Shown here one piece after another: positions 16,141-24,689 of a stretch of 64,000 nucleotides of DNA. The DNA is from Methanoculleus marisnigri JR1 (GTDB lineage Archaea; Halobacteriota; Methanomicrobia; Methanomicrobiales; Methanoculleaceae), in contig NC_009051.1 in the NCBI RefSeq assembly GCF_000015825.1, forward strand, positions 1,730,695-1,794,694. The letters are read 5' to 3'. Under the pieces are notes generated by a model. That model ran no database searches. It worked only from the letters and a program-made list of their open reading frames with translations, and had not been told where the DNA came from. The first letter of the stretch is position 1. Each line of letters begins with the position of its first letter. The position numbers were made by a program, and so were the translations under genes.

Positions 16141-16345
16141 GGGGGGCGGAGCAGGATCTCACCGGTCTCCAGGGCAGGGGACGACACGGCACAATCCAAA
16201 AGGTTGTGCCTGACAGGAAGATGTTTCACATCTTCCGTGCCGTGGAGACAGGTTCTCTACATCACGGCGATGCAGGTTGTCAGGCAGGAAGCCATGCCCT
16301 TCGTGCGGTAGTCCACACTTCCGTAGCAGCCGCGCCGGATACATC
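16141..16345 (+). other. highly structured segment, possible IS200/IS605-type end
   Basis: Three overlapping inverted repeats occur within 120 bases. GGCACAA pairs with TTGTGCC around 16188-16210. GGAAGATGT pairs with ACATCTTCC (16217-16237). CACGGCAC pairs with GTGCCGTG and competes with the first. CCTGACA/TGTCAGG adds an outer pair. It is followed by 'GAAGCCATGCCCTTCGTG' and 'CGGTAGTCCAC', similar to the conserved right ends (omega-RNA region) of IS605/TnpB elements. No tnpA or tnpB is present. It could be a scar of such an element or an unrelated structured RNA. Confidence 0.4.
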
Positions 16346-16402
16346 GCTGCCCCGCGATTGAGAAGAAGCGGCCGCCGGGATCATGCCGGAGCCGGCGCAG
16401 CC

Positions 16403-17491
16403 CTACACCCCCACCGATTCCGCCATCCGCACGAGTTCATCTTTGCCGAGCATGTCGGCCGTGAGTAGGCAGGTGTATCCCCCGGCACTCCAGCAGAACT
16501 GATCCCGCCCATCGGCGGAGAGGTATTCGGCCTCCCGCCCATCGGCGAGGAGGACGGGCTCGGGCGTGCCAGGCAGCCCCGCTTCCTCCCGGTAGGGGTC
16601 GTGCAGCCGCCGCTCAAACGTAAGTTCATTGCTCCCGTCCGTGAACCGGAGTGTAGTATAGGCCCCGGGAAGATGCACCCCTTCTTTGAAGACATAACCT
16701 TCCGGGAGGTAGGACGGCATCTCCACACCATAGCGCCGGGCGTCTTGGATGCTCCAGAGGAAGAGCGGTGTGATCGCGGCCGTCGGCATCGGCCGGACCT
16801 CGACGCCTGCCGGCGGGTCGAAGACGAAGATGTCGTCCGGGAGCCCGGTGTTCGCCGAGGGATCGGTGTATTCGGCAGAGAGGATCAGGTTCCCCTCGTT
16901 GCCGTACATCTCCAGGCCGAGGAGGAGCCAGGTTTCGGCGTCGATCCATACCCTGAAGCGGTGAACCGCCTCCCGGTAGCGGGTGGGCGCCTCGAAGATC
17001 TTCGAGTCACCCGTGACCTCAAGGATATAGGCGGTCCGGCCGCCTATGGTCTCGCTGCCCAGGTAGGAGGCGTTCTGCTCGGAAAGCGATCCGGCGACCG
17101 TCTCCGCATACCCCCGGACCCCCTCCGCCCAGCCGGGGTAGGGCGGCCCGGAGAAGGCAGCATTCATATACGGCCCCGCGACCGTCAGCGCCGTCCGGGT
17201 TGCCGGGTCGTAGCGCCACTTCCGGGTGCCGTTCGAGACGACGACCGTCCCCGCGAGGTCCGCGGGCTCGAGGAACTCCAGCCGGTAGTTCTCGGGGGCT
17301 TTCCGGAACAGCCTGACGGTGACGTTCTCGGAACCGGCCGTTACCGCCACGGTGGCGGTGAAGTCCGTCGCCTGCTCCTCTGCCGCGATGAACCGGGCGG
17401 CAATCTCGTCCGCCGGCGGCGGATCCGCAGCGGTGTCGAGGCACCCGGCGGTGCAGGCGAGGAGGAGGAGCACGAGTGCTAAATGCTTCAT
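16403..17491 (-). CDS. LolA-like secreted lipoprotein
   Basis: The 362-residue protein has a signal peptide ending in a lipobox ('LLACTAGC', Cys17). It is followed by a LolA/DUF-type beta-sheet domain (about 30-230: 'FTATVAVTAGSENVTVRLF', 'KWRYDP', 'VWIDAETWLLLGLEMYG') and a C-terminal domain (about 240-362) resembling DUF4367 ('YLPEGYVF', 'LADGREAEYL'). It is likely anchored outside the cell membrane, possibly handling lipids or cell-surface ligands. Its start overlaps the stop of the upstream membrane-protein gene (ATGA). Confidence 0.75.
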   Translation of the reverse strand: MKHLALVLLLLACTAGCLDTAADPPPADEIAARFIAAEEQATDFTATVAVTAGSENVTVRLFRKAPENYRLEFLEPADLAGTVVVSNGTRKWRYDPATRTALTVAGPYMNAAFSGPPYPGWAEGVRGYAETVAGSLSEQNASYLGSETIGGRTAYILEVTGDSKIFEAPTRYREAVHRFRVWIDAETWLLLGLEMYGNEGNLILSAEYTDPSANTGLPDDIFVFDPPAGVEVRPMPTAAITPLFLWSIQDARRYGVEMPSYLPEGYVFKEGVHLPGAYTTLRFTDGSNELTFERRLHDPYREEAGLPGTPEPVLLADGREAEYLSADGRDQFCWSAGGYTCLLTADMLGKDELVRMAESVGV

Positions 17492-18030
17492 TTACAGGCC
17501 GCCCCCGTCACGATGAAGAGCAGTCCGACGAGCGGCATGAGGAGGAGGGTATACAAGACCGCGGCAACCGCCATGAAACCCGGCACAGGTGTCCCGGGAA
17601 CAAGGGCGCAGAACGCGTTAGCGGCCAGGATGAGAGACAGGACGCTGACAAGGGCGGAGACGGCGATCGGCATCCGCACCCCGTTCCGGCAGTCATCCGG
17701 GAAAGAGTAGAAGAACAATGCTGCCGCCGGAGGAAGCAGGAATAGGAATACATGGTTCCCGATATCAGGAACCGTCACGACCCACCTGGTGATTCCCGTC
17801 CAGAGCGCAAGAGCGGTGCAGACGGCCGCGAACGGGATGCCCCAGAACCACCGGGGCGACTCGTGCCGCATCGCCCGCAGGAACTGAACCGACCCGGCGA
17901 GCGAGACGAGCGAGAGCAGAATTATCACACTCCCGGAACCGATGGATCCATGGGATGCGAGCGTCACCGGCATGACTGCCCAGAGGAAGAAGAAGACCGC
18001 GCTCGCGGCGATGAGCGGGGCGAGTTTCAT
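17488..18030 (-). CDS. hypothetical membrane protein, five to six helices
   Basis: The 180-residue protein is almost entirely hydrophobic ('LIAASAVFFFLWAVMPVTL', 'VIILLSLVSLAGSVQFL', 'PFAAVCTALALWTGI', 'LLPPAAALFFYSF'). The ATG at 18030 overlaps the upstream propeller gene's stop (ATGA). A longer in-frame reading would run through that gene and is rejected. The family is unknown. Tight overlaps on both sides place it in one operon with the propeller protein and the lipoprotein. Confidence 0.7.
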   Translation of the reverse strand: MKLAPLIAASAVFFFLWAVMPVTLASHGSIGSGSVIILLSLVSLAGSVQFLRAMRHESPRWFWGIPFAAVCTALALWTGITRWVVTVPDIGNHVFLFLLPPAAALFFYSFPDDCRNGVRMPIAVSALVSVLSLILAANAFCALVPGTPVPGFMAVAAVLYTLLLMPLVGLLFIVTGAACK

Positions 18031-19643
18031 CCCCGCCTCACCCCCCGGCGCAGGAGCGCGATACCGCAGGCGGCCGTCGCCGCGAGCGCCCCGAACCCCG
18101 GAGCGCGGGCGGGCGCCGTCCACCCGTTCTCCCCGAACGACCGGGTCGTCCCGGCAAGGACGTAACCGCCGTCGGCCGTCGCAGCGAGGGCCGAGATATC
18201 GTCGGTCGCATCGCCGCCGAAGGAACGGGCGGCGGTGACGTCACCCCTATGGTCCACGAGCACCAGCCACCCGTCGTGCGGCCCCCCGGCGTAGACCGTG
18301 CCGGTGAAGGCATACTCCCCCGGAGACGGTGCGACCGCCGACGTGATCGGGAAGACGCCGGGAATCTCGGGCGTCACGGCCCAGGCGACATCCCCGGTCC
18401 CGCCGAGTCTGGTGAGACAGGGGCCGGGGAGATCGCTTCCGGGGCAGAACGCCCCGCCGGCGACGAGGTAACCGACGGCACCTCCGCCGAGCGGCTCAAG
18501 AAGAGTCGCGCCGGTGCCGCCGTCCATCTCATCAAGCGTCTTCGTCCAGAGAACCTCCCCCGTCGGATCGGTCTTGAACAGTCGGATGGTCGCGGCGGTT
18601 CCGGAACGTGCCGCTTCCCAGGGGTTCCTCACCGCGGCGAGGTAGCCCCCGTCGACCGGGGTCGATATGACGCTGTCCACAATCCCGGAGTCGTTGCCGC
18701 CGATGGTTCGGTTCCACTCCTCTCTCCCGTCGCGGTCGACCCGGACCAGCCAGGCGTTGTTGGTCCCGGTATTCCTCTTCCCGCCGAGGATGAACCCGCC
18801 GTCACCGGTCAGGTCGACCGTCGTGAAGAGTCCGTCCCCCGGGAACGTCCGGCTCCAGACCTCCCGGCCGTCCGGCGTGACCTTGAAGAGCCAGGCACTC
18901 CGCGTATCCTTCTCCGGCGTCCAGCCGGTGCTCCCGGCGACGACGTAGTTTCCATCACCGGTCGCGACCACGGCACGCACGGTATCCCAGTCCGGCCCGC
19001 CGTAGGTCTTCCTCCAGACCTCGTTGCCGTCGGCATCCGTCCTGAGCAGCAGGGCGTCCCGGAACCCCGTGTTCGCGGCGATCAGGTATCCCCCGTCGTC
19101 CGCCTGGAGCACCGACGCGACGTCCGCACTATCCCCGCCGGGGTAGGTCCGGTTCCAGGCCTCGTTCCCCTGCCCGTCCGTCTTGACGAGCCAGATGGAG
19201 AGGTCGTACCAGGTTGCCTGCGTGCCCGTGGCCGGGGTGGCGAACTCCTCCGCCATCGCCCGGGAGATATCAGCGAGGACGGTGTTCTCCTCGTCGGTCA
19301 GGACCGGGTTCTCCCCCGCCGCCGGGTCGAACGCGATCCGGGTCACCGCACCCTCGGTCTCGTGCACCACCGGGTATTTTTCCCAGATCTCGCGGAGAGA
19401 CTCCTTTAATGCCTTCTTCTCTTCGTTGGAGCGGGGAGAGCGGTCGATGTAGCCGAGCAGGTTTTCCTGCTCGTCATCGGTTCCGACGAGCATGACGTAG
19501 TGGGGCGATGCCTGCTTCACCGCATCGTCGATCTCAAGCCGGTCGACGGGGGCCTCCACCGGGCTCTCGGCCGGGCGGGGGGTTTCGGCAGCCGCCGGGA
19601 GGATGAGCAGGCAGAGGATGAGAATAACGTGAAGATACTTCAT
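18027..19643 (-). CDS. secreted beta-propeller protein with PGF-CTERM sorting tail
   Basis: The 538-residue protein has a signal peptide ('YLHVILILCLLILPAAA') and an N-terminal segment of about 100 residues. At least six repeats follow with the pattern 'DGGY..AG......WL.K.D..G...W.R..GG', typical of a beta-propeller. The C-terminus 'APGFGALAATAACGIALLRRG' matches the archaeal PGF-CTERM signal (PGF, hydrophobic helix, basic end), which is cut by archaeosortase A and attached to membrane lipid. It is therefore a surface protein. Its promoter carries the shared motif at 19736-19766. I used the ATG giving MKYLHV. Confidence 0.8.
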   Translation of the reverse strand: MKYLHVILILCLLILPAAAETPRPAESPVEAPVDRLEIDDAVKQASPHYVMLVGTDDEQENLLGYIDRSPRSNEEKKALKESLREIWEKYPVVHETEGAVTRIAFDPAAGENPVLTDEENTVLADISRAMAEEFATPATGTQATWYDLSIWLVKTDGQGNEAWNRTYPGGDSADVASVLQADDGGYLIAANTGFRDALLLRTDADGNEVWRKTYGGPDWDTVRAVVATGDGNYVVAGSTGWTPEKDTRSAWLFKVTPDGREVWSRTFPGDGLFTTVDLTGDGGFILGGKRNTGTNNAWLVRVDRDGREEWNRTIGGNDSGIVDSVISTPVDGGYLAAVRNPWEAARSGTAATIRLFKTDPTGEVLWTKTLDEMDGGTGATLLEPLGGGAVGYLVAGGAFCPGSDLPGPCLTRLGGTGDVAWAVTPEIPGVFPITSAVAPSPGEYAFTGTVYAGGPHDGWLVLVDHRGDVTAARSFGGDATDDISALAATADGGYVLAGTTRSFGENGWTAPARAPGFGALAATAACGIALLRRGVRRG

Positions 19644-19735
19644 GGGAACACTCCGGCCTCCCGATTTCGTCAAACATCGGTCCGGCACGTCTGCCGGCAG
19701 AACGGAAGGCCTATTAATGAGCGATGGGGGAGGGC

Positions 19736-19766
19736 GCTATATATCTTTTCTGTGCGGATCGTCTAT
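19736..19766 (-). promoter_or_regulatory. shared promoter motif plus TATA, copy 1
   Basis: Read on the minus strand: ATAGACGATCCGCACAGAAA followed by AGATATATAGCG. The 'AGACGRYCSGCACAGAAA' block directly upstream of a TATA box recurs at 20681-20707 and 23028-23059, each before a surface or membrane-protein gene. Confidence 0.7.
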
Positions 19767-19891
19767 CGTATAGAGCAGCGGTCAGACTTCGAATCTGTGC
19801 CGGGCCTCGTAGCGGCGCCACGGGAAACCCATCTCCGAAAGCCCCGCCGCAACGACTGCCAGAGCAGCCGCGCCGAAGAGGTGTGCGCGGT

Positions 19892-20644
19892 TCACCTCTC
19901 CCGCCCTCGTGCCGCTCGAACAGCGAGCAGCCCTCCCGCGAGCGCAAGGATGCCCATCGCGGCGGAGAACCCGGGCGCGGTCCGGGCCTGCGGCGGCCCC
20001 GGCTCCAGTTCCAGGTCGAGCTGGTTGGTGGTGTTCTCAAAGACGACATCCCGGTGCAGGGGGAGGTAGCCCTCCTTCTCGACCGATATGTTCTGGGCGT
20101 AACCGAACGCGTTCTCGATCAGGTAGCCGCCGTCGCCGGCGGTTTCGGTCGTCACGGGATGGGGTCCCCAGGCGAGCGGGAGGACTGACTCGAACTTCAC
20201 CGTTGCGTCCGGGACCGGACGGCCGTCGATGTCCCTCACCGTCCCGATCACGTAGATCCGGGGCGGCGGCGGGATATCGACGTTGACGCAGACGTGCAGC
20301 ACCGCACTCGATCTCGTCCCCAGGCTGTCGATCAGGGTCACGGTGATCGTCTCGTTGCCCTCCGCGACCGGGACGGTGCAGGCGAAATTGGTTGCGTTCC
20401 CGCACGAGACCATACCTGCGCTGCTCTCGACCACCACGTCCCGTATCCCGTTCGAGGCCTCGGCCCTGCCGGTGACCGTGACCTCGGGCGGGACAAGATC
20501 GCTCCATACCGTCTCGTACTGCTTCGGTGAGATGACCGAGAGGAACGTCGAGGTCTCGACCGGTTCCTCCCCGGCGCTCGCCGGGGCTATAGCCGCAGAA
20601 AACAGCACGAGAATACTAAAGATCGTCAGAAGGGTTCGTCTCAT
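19892..20644 (-). CDS. secreted protein with carboxypeptidase-regulatory-like domain and PGF-CTERM tail
   Basis: The 250-residue protein has a signal peptide ('LLTIFSILVLFSAAIAPASA'). It has an Ig-like region (about 40-130, with 'NETITVTLIDSLGT') and a carboxypeptidase-regulatory or Cna-B-like domain (about 140-215: 'IGTVRDIDGRPVPDATVKF', 'GGYLIENAFGY', 'ISVEKEGYLP'). The tail 'TAPGFSAAMGILALAGG' with basic residues is a PGF-CTERM signal. It is probably a lipid-anchored surface adhesin. The promoter motif at 20681-20707 lies about 45 bases upstream. The long upstream in-frame extension is rejected because it has no signal and overlaps the next gene. Confidence 0.8.
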   Translation of the reverse strand: MRRTLLTIFSILVLFSAAIAPASAGEEPVETSTFLSVISPKQYETVWSDLVPPEVTVTGRAEASNGIRDVVVESSAGMVSCGNATNFACTVPVAEGNETITVTLIDSLGTRSSAVLHVCVNVDIPPPPRIYVIGTVRDIDGRPVPDATVKFESVLPLAWGPHPVTTETAGDGGYLIENAFGYAQNISVEKEGYLPLHRDVVFENTTNQLDLELEPGPPQARTAPGFSAAMGILALAGGLLAVRAARGRER

Positions 20645-20680
20645 TGCCTCGCTCCTTGAAAGAGCGATTGGGGAGGGGGG

Positions 20681-20707
20681 TTTATATCCTTTCTGTGCCG
20701 ACCGTCT
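20681..20707 (-). promoter_or_regulatory. shared promoter motif plus TATA, copy 2
   Basis: Read on the minus strand: AGACGGTCGGCACAGAAAGG followed by ATATAAACC. It overlaps the last codons of the gene at 20682-21422, so that gene's 3' end also serves as promoter for the PGF-CTERM gene. Confidence 0.7.
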
Positions 20708-21422
20708 CCACGTACACAACCCTCTCCGCCAGGGCGATCTCCCGCGGGGCAAAGATGACCAGCGCTTCCGGGATTTCGTCGATCCGGCGAGAAGTCCGGT
20801 TATCGTTCGGATCGATCTCCGCAGGCTCGGGGAACGGGTAGATCTCGACGGTGTGCCAGACCTCGGGGGTTGCAAAGGAGATCTCCTTCAAGGGGCGGAG
20901 CGTGCCGTCGAGGGCGGCGTAGATGTTCCCGTAGGTGTCGTTGTAGGTCCGGTTCTCCTCGTGACAGAAGATATTCAGGTTCACCCCCCTCTTGCCGTAG
21001 GGGACCTCGTCGAACGGGATGCTGTCGACGGCAGTGAGAGCCCCCAGCGGGTGCGGACCGGAAGCGGAGAAATCGATCCGCTGCGATGAGAGGTAGGTGC
21101 TCCCGTTTCTGAGGACGAACGCGGAGTGAGCCCAGGGTTCCCCCTCCATATCGGCGGTGAAACTGAACTGGATCACGTTGAGCGACCCATTTGCGTCAAA
21201 GCGCATATCAAACAGCATCAACCTCGCCGTTTGGTTATCGAACGGGATCTGCTCTTCCATCGCCTCCCAGATCTCTATGAGCGGGGGGCTGTACTGTTCC
21301 ACCGGAAGGACGGGGACGGTCTCGTACTTGATCGTCTCGTAGCCGGGCGGGACGTAGGAGGCACGCCAGAGGACGAACACCACCACGATAACGATGCCGA
21401 GGATAAGCCACCGGTCTCTCAT
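20682..21422 (-). CDS. membrane-anchored extracytoplasmic protein, unknown
   Basis: The 246-residue protein has one N-terminal membrane helix ('WLILGIVIVVVFVLW'), followed by a soluble domain with several N-glycosylation-type motifs (NQT, NGS, NRT, NDT). The motifs suggest exposure outside the cell. No known domain is recognised. Its start overlaps the stop of the upstream propeller gene (ATGA), implying a joint function with that protein. Confidence 0.7.
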   Translation of the reverse strand: MRDRWLILGIVIVVVFVLWRASYVPPGYETIKYETVPVLPVEQYSPPLIEIWEAMEEQIPFDNQTARLMLFDMRFDANGSLNVIQFSFTADMEGEPWAHSAFVLRNGSTYLSSQRIDFSASGPHPLGALTAVDSIPFDEVPYGKRGVNLNIFCHEENRTYNDTYGNIYAALDGTLRPLKEISFATPEVWHTVEIYPFPEPAEIDPNDNRTSRRIDEIPEALVIFAPREIALAERVVYVETVGTERI

Positions 21423-23008
21423 GCGATCGTGCTCCCGGCAATGAGGTAGCCGCCGTCCGCCGTGCCGATGCCCCGGAACGAGTAGAGGTCGATCGGCTGC
21501 GCCTGCCGCCAGACCTCGCTGCCCGCAATGTCCCTGCCGACGAGCGTGACACCCTCATCTGCTGGGGCTACCGAGAGGTAACCGTTCTGCGACGCGACCA
21601 CAGCACCGCCGTCGTCATCGACGGTATGGTAGTCCGTCACCTCCCCGTTCTCGTCGAGCGTAAAGAGGTAGCCGTGGTTGACCCGTTCGACACCGCCCCA
21701 GAAGTTTTCGGGGAAGGTCGTCGACCGGTAGAGGACGGCGAACCGTCCCGGAGCCGTCTCCCGGACACCCAGGAGTTCGTCGAGCCCGTCGCTGCCGAAG
21801 TCCCGCTTCCAGAGGACGGTGCCGTTCTCGTCCAGGCGGACAGCCTGCAGGTAGGTCTCGAAGTGATCCCCGGAGAAGACGTGCTGCCCCTCCGCAAAGA
21901 CAAGGACGCCGCCCTCAGGGGCCGGGTAGATCGGGTGGTACTCGATGCCGCCCGCGGGGTCGAGCGAGGTCTGCCAGAGCCGGGTGCCGTTCGCGCCGAA
22001 GCAGGCGACCCTGTCCTCCCACGCCGCGACGTAGCAACCATTTTGAGCAATCAGGGAGACCGGCACCATTCCCCGGCTCTCGTCGACGAACGGCCGTTCC
22101 CAGAGCACCTCCCCCCCGGCACCGACCCGGACGAGCCCGGGGGTCTCCGTTGCCGCGAGGAACTCCCCGCCGGACGCCGGGACGAGCGCGGTCACGCGCC
22201 CATATCCGGCTTCGGCGATCACCCGGCCGCGGGCGTCCCCGTCTTCATCGTAGGTGAGGATATGCGCCGTGCTCCCTTCCCGGCCGTAATCCGTGACGGC
22301 GAGAGCGTAGCCGCCCGGGAGTTCGGCGAGGACGTCGGGACGGTCGTAGGCGGCGATATCCGCCCGCGCCTCCCACTCGACATCCCCGGAGGCGGAGATC
22401 TTGAGGACCAGGATATCGGTCTCCGGCGCGGGCTCGCCGCCGGAGTAGGGCGCAGGGGGGATGGCGCCCGCAGCGATTCCGGCCGTCGCAAGGAGCGGCG
22501 GGGCGACGATGAACGCGACGGCAACCGCCGCAACCGGGAGAAGGTCGCGGTACGGCCGCTCCGGATCGAGGAGCGACGCAACCAGCCCCCCGAGACCGGC
22601 GACCAGCATCGCGCCGCCGACGAGGAGGAGAACCTGCCCCGGGGCCGCGACGAGCGACTGGACGAGATAGGCAGGATCGCCCGCGAACAGCAGCGTCCGG
22701 GCGACGATTCCGGCGACCGCACCGGTAAGGAGGGCGGAGAGGAGCCGGGTGCGGCGCGAGGCGGTGCCGCTCGCGCACGCCGTAAGATACCCGGCAAAGA
22801 AGAGAACCAGCAGGATCGAGACGAACGTCTGCGTGATCCCCACCCCCAGGAGACCCTGGTTGTAGGCGGAAGGAGAACTCCAGCAGCGCGAGAGCGCCTC
22901 CACCACCCCGAGGAAGGCCGCCCCGGCAAGGAGCCCGATGCCGACCGAGACGGCGGCGATCCGTCGCCGCGGCACCGGCGCAGGCGTTTCTTCTCCCGGA
23001 TCCATCAT
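21419..23008 (-). CDS. polytopic membrane protein with beta-propeller domain
   Basis: In this 529-residue protein, residues 1-185 contain about five membrane helices ('IAAVSVGIGLLAGAAFLGVV', 'FVSILLVLFFAGYL', 'LLVGGAMLVAGLGGLVASL', 'DLLPVAAVAVAFIVAPPLL'). From residue 190 a PQQ/beta-propeller-like domain follows with repeated 'D..G...W......' blades ('SASGDVEWEARAD', 'GAGGEVLWERPF', 'DENGTVLWKRDF', 'IAGSEVWRQAQ'). It is the first gene after promoter copy 3. The second of two tandem ATG codons (23005) is an equally good start. Confidence 0.75.
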   Translation of the reverse strand: MMDPGEETPAPVPRRRIAAVSVGIGLLAGAAFLGVVEALSRCWSSPSAYNQGLLGVGITQTFVSILLVLFFAGYLTACASGTASRRTRLLSALLTGAVAGIVARTLLFAGDPAYLVQSLVAAPGQVLLLVGGAMLVAGLGGLVASLLDPERPYRDLLPVAAVAVAFIVAPPLLATAGIAAGAIPPAPYSGGEPAPETDILVLKISASGDVEWEARADIAAYDRPDVLAELPGGYALAVTDYGREGSTAHILTYDEDGDARGRVIAEAGYGRVTALVPASGGEFLAATETPGLVRVGAGGEVLWERPFVDESRGMVPVSLIAQNGCYVAAWEDRVACFGANGTRLWQTSLDPAGGIEYHPIYPAPEGGVLVFAEGQHVFSGDHFETYLQAVRLDENGTVLWKRDFGSDGLDELLGVRETAPGRFAVLYRSTTFPENFWGGVERVNHGYLFTLDENGEVTDYHTVDDDGGAVVASQNGYLSVAPADEGVTLVGRDIAGSEVWRQAQPIDLYSFRGIGTADGGYLIAGSTIA

Positions 23009-23027
23009 AATGGGATCTGGGACGCTA

Positions 23028-23059
23028 AATTATATACGGTTTCTGTGCCGGCCGTCTAT
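23028..23059 (-). promoter_or_regulatory. shared promoter motif plus TATA, copy 3
   Basis: Read on the minus strand: ATAGACGGCCGGCACAGAAA, then CCGTATATAATTTAGCG. It lies in the 138-bp gap between the divergent propeller gene and the membrane-anchored winged-helix gene at 23147, so it could serve or control both. Confidence 0.7.
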
Positions 23060-23146
23060 TCGCAAGCCCCGGTTTCCCTGAAGCCGGGTAGGAAAGGCTG
23101 CCGTCAAAGCGCAAAGGTCAAGAGCCCGCACCCCTATTCCTGTAGC

Positions 23147-23950
23147 ATGCGACGCCGGACGGCTGCCGTACTCCTGATCATCCTTCTCGCCGCTCTCCCC
23201 GCCTCTGCGGCCGCAACGGGGTATACGGTCAGCCCTGCCGGGAATTACGTACCCGACCGTCCGCCACAGGATATGACGCCCATCGAGTGGTGGCAGGTTC
23301 CGCCTCAGATCCTGATCTCTGAATTCCTCATCGGAACCGCCCCCGAACTCCTGGTCGTCGTCAACGTCCTCTTTCTCTTAAACGTCTGGCTCTTCTTCGG
23401 CTACCGCCGGATTGCAAAACGCGCCGCACTCGAACACGAGACCCGGACGGCGATCTACGACCACATCCGCGCCCACCCGGGCATCCGGCTCGGCACCCTC
23501 GCCGAGGACCTCGGGATAAACCGGGGAACGCTGCGATACCACCTCGGGAAACTGCAGGAGTTCGGGATGATCGCCAGCACCGCCGTCGGAGGGCAGACTG
23601 GATACTTCGAGAACCGGCAGAAGTACTCCCCCCTCGAAGAGAAGGTGCTCATCCACCTCAAAAACCCGAACACGCGGGAGATCCTCTTCACGCTGCTGGA
23701 GAGCCCGGAAGCGTCGCGGCCGGAACTTGCCGAACGGCTCGGGATAACCGCGTCGTCGGTCTCGTGGCACCTCCGAAGGCTGAAGAACGACGGGGTCGTG
23801 CTCCGGGAGAAGGAGAGAGGAGACGTCCGGTATACCCTCTCGGGAGAGGCTGCGGCGTTTTTCGGGGAGCGGACGGGGGGCGGGGCGGCGAAGTCCGGGG
23901 ATTGCCGGGACACCAGGCATGAGGGAGCGGGTGCCGGGAGCGGTGGATGA
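23147..23950 (+). CDS. membrane-anchored double winged-helix transcriptional regulator
   Basis: The 267-residue protein begins with a signal-like segment ('AAVLLIILLAALPASAAA'), a short external loop and one membrane helix ('LLVVVNVLFLLNVWLFFGY'). Two winged helices follow: about 100-150 ('TRTAIYDHIRAHPGIRLG', 'INRGTLRYHLGKLQEFGMI') and about 180-230 ('REILFTLLESPEASRPEL', 'ITASSVSWHLRRLKNDGVV'). The layout suggests a regulator held at the membrane. It is divergent from the surface-protein cluster and is the obvious candidate to bind the shared motif, which is inference. A huge spurious frame extends upstream across the opposite gene and was not used. Confidence 0.8.
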   Translation: MRRRTAAVLLIILLAALPASAAATGYTVSPAGNYVPDRPPQDMTPIEWWQVPPQILISEFLIGTAPELLVVVNVLFLLNVWLFFGYRRIAKRAALEHETRTAIYDHIRAHPGIRLGTLAEDLGINRGTLRYHLGKLQEFGMIASTAVGGQTGYFENRQKYSPLEEKVLIHLKNPNTREILFTLLESPEASRPELAERLGITASSVSWHLRRLKNDGVVLREKERGDVRYTLSGEAAAFFGERTGGGAAKSGDCRDTRHEGAGAGSGG

Positions 23951-24014
23951 AGGACGGAGAAGCTGTTTTTTTTACCGCATCTGCTGCCACCTTATTTTTA
24001 ATCAAAACACATTC

Positions 24015-24583
24015 ATGGCAGTGACCCCGATGAACCCCACCGCATCCGCACCGAACGCCTCGACCTGACCCCTGCCACGCTCGAGATCCTCGAGGCCGAC
24101 CGGGACGACCGTCAAAAACTCGCCCGCCTCCTCTCCGCCGCCGTCCCGGGTTCGTGGCCGCCGCCGCTGCTCGACGACGAGACACTCGGGGAGTTCATCC
24201 GGATAACGGCAGAGAACACCGACCCCTGCTTCATAACCTGGTACTGGGTGCGGGACGACCCCGCCGAGGGCGGCCGGGTTCTCGTCGGCAGCGGCGGGCT
24301 TGCCTCGTCACCGCTTACCGGTACGGTCTTCATCGGCTACTCGGTGCTCGAGGAGTTCCAGTGCCGCGGGTATGCGACCGAGGCGGTTCGCCACATCATC
24401 CCCGCGGCCTTCTCCCTCCCCGGCGTCCGGCGGATCATGGCGACGACCTACCCGGGACTCATTGCATCCATCCGGGTGCTCGAGAAGAACGGGTTTGTCT
24501 ACGCCGGCGAGGGACCCGCCGGCAGAGGGTTCGAAGAAGGAACCGTCGCCTACGTGCTGGAGAAGCCCGGCGCATCTCTCTGA
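24015..24583 (+). CDS. GNAT-family N-acetyltransferase, start region frame-disrupted
   Basis: The frame encodes a full RimJ/RimL-like GNAT domain: 'RIRTERLDLTPAT', then 'FIGYSVLEEFQCRGYATEAV' (acetyl-CoA loop), 'IMATTYPGLIASIRVLEKNGF' and 'FEEGTVAYVLEKP'. No ATG, GTG or TTG begins this frame near its natural start. The ATG at 24015 lies in another frame and joins it if one C were added to the CCCC run at 24025-24028. Either the gene is broken, or the sequence has a one-base error, or translation starts internally at GTG 24248 and gives a truncated protein. Confidence 0.65.
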
Positions 24584-24689
24584 GGGCAGAGAGAGCGTAG
24601 CTGCCGTCCCGCACAGGAACGTATATGATGTGCTCGCACCCTGTGAGCCTGCCGATACCGACAGAAGCGTGAGGCAGGAAGTGGGAACC

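Noticed and set aside
16277-16345. Zinc-finger-like frame 'CPSCGSPHF'
   Set aside because: The frame is short, overlaps strong RNA hairpins and has no start signal. The CPSC pattern probably arises by chance from the IS605-like end.
21626-23146. Very long plus-strand open frame upstream of the winged-helix regulator
   Set aside because: It lies opposite the propeller/membrane protein gene, is full of Arg, Asp and Pro, and shows no domain until the ATG at 23147. It is a GC-rich shadow frame.
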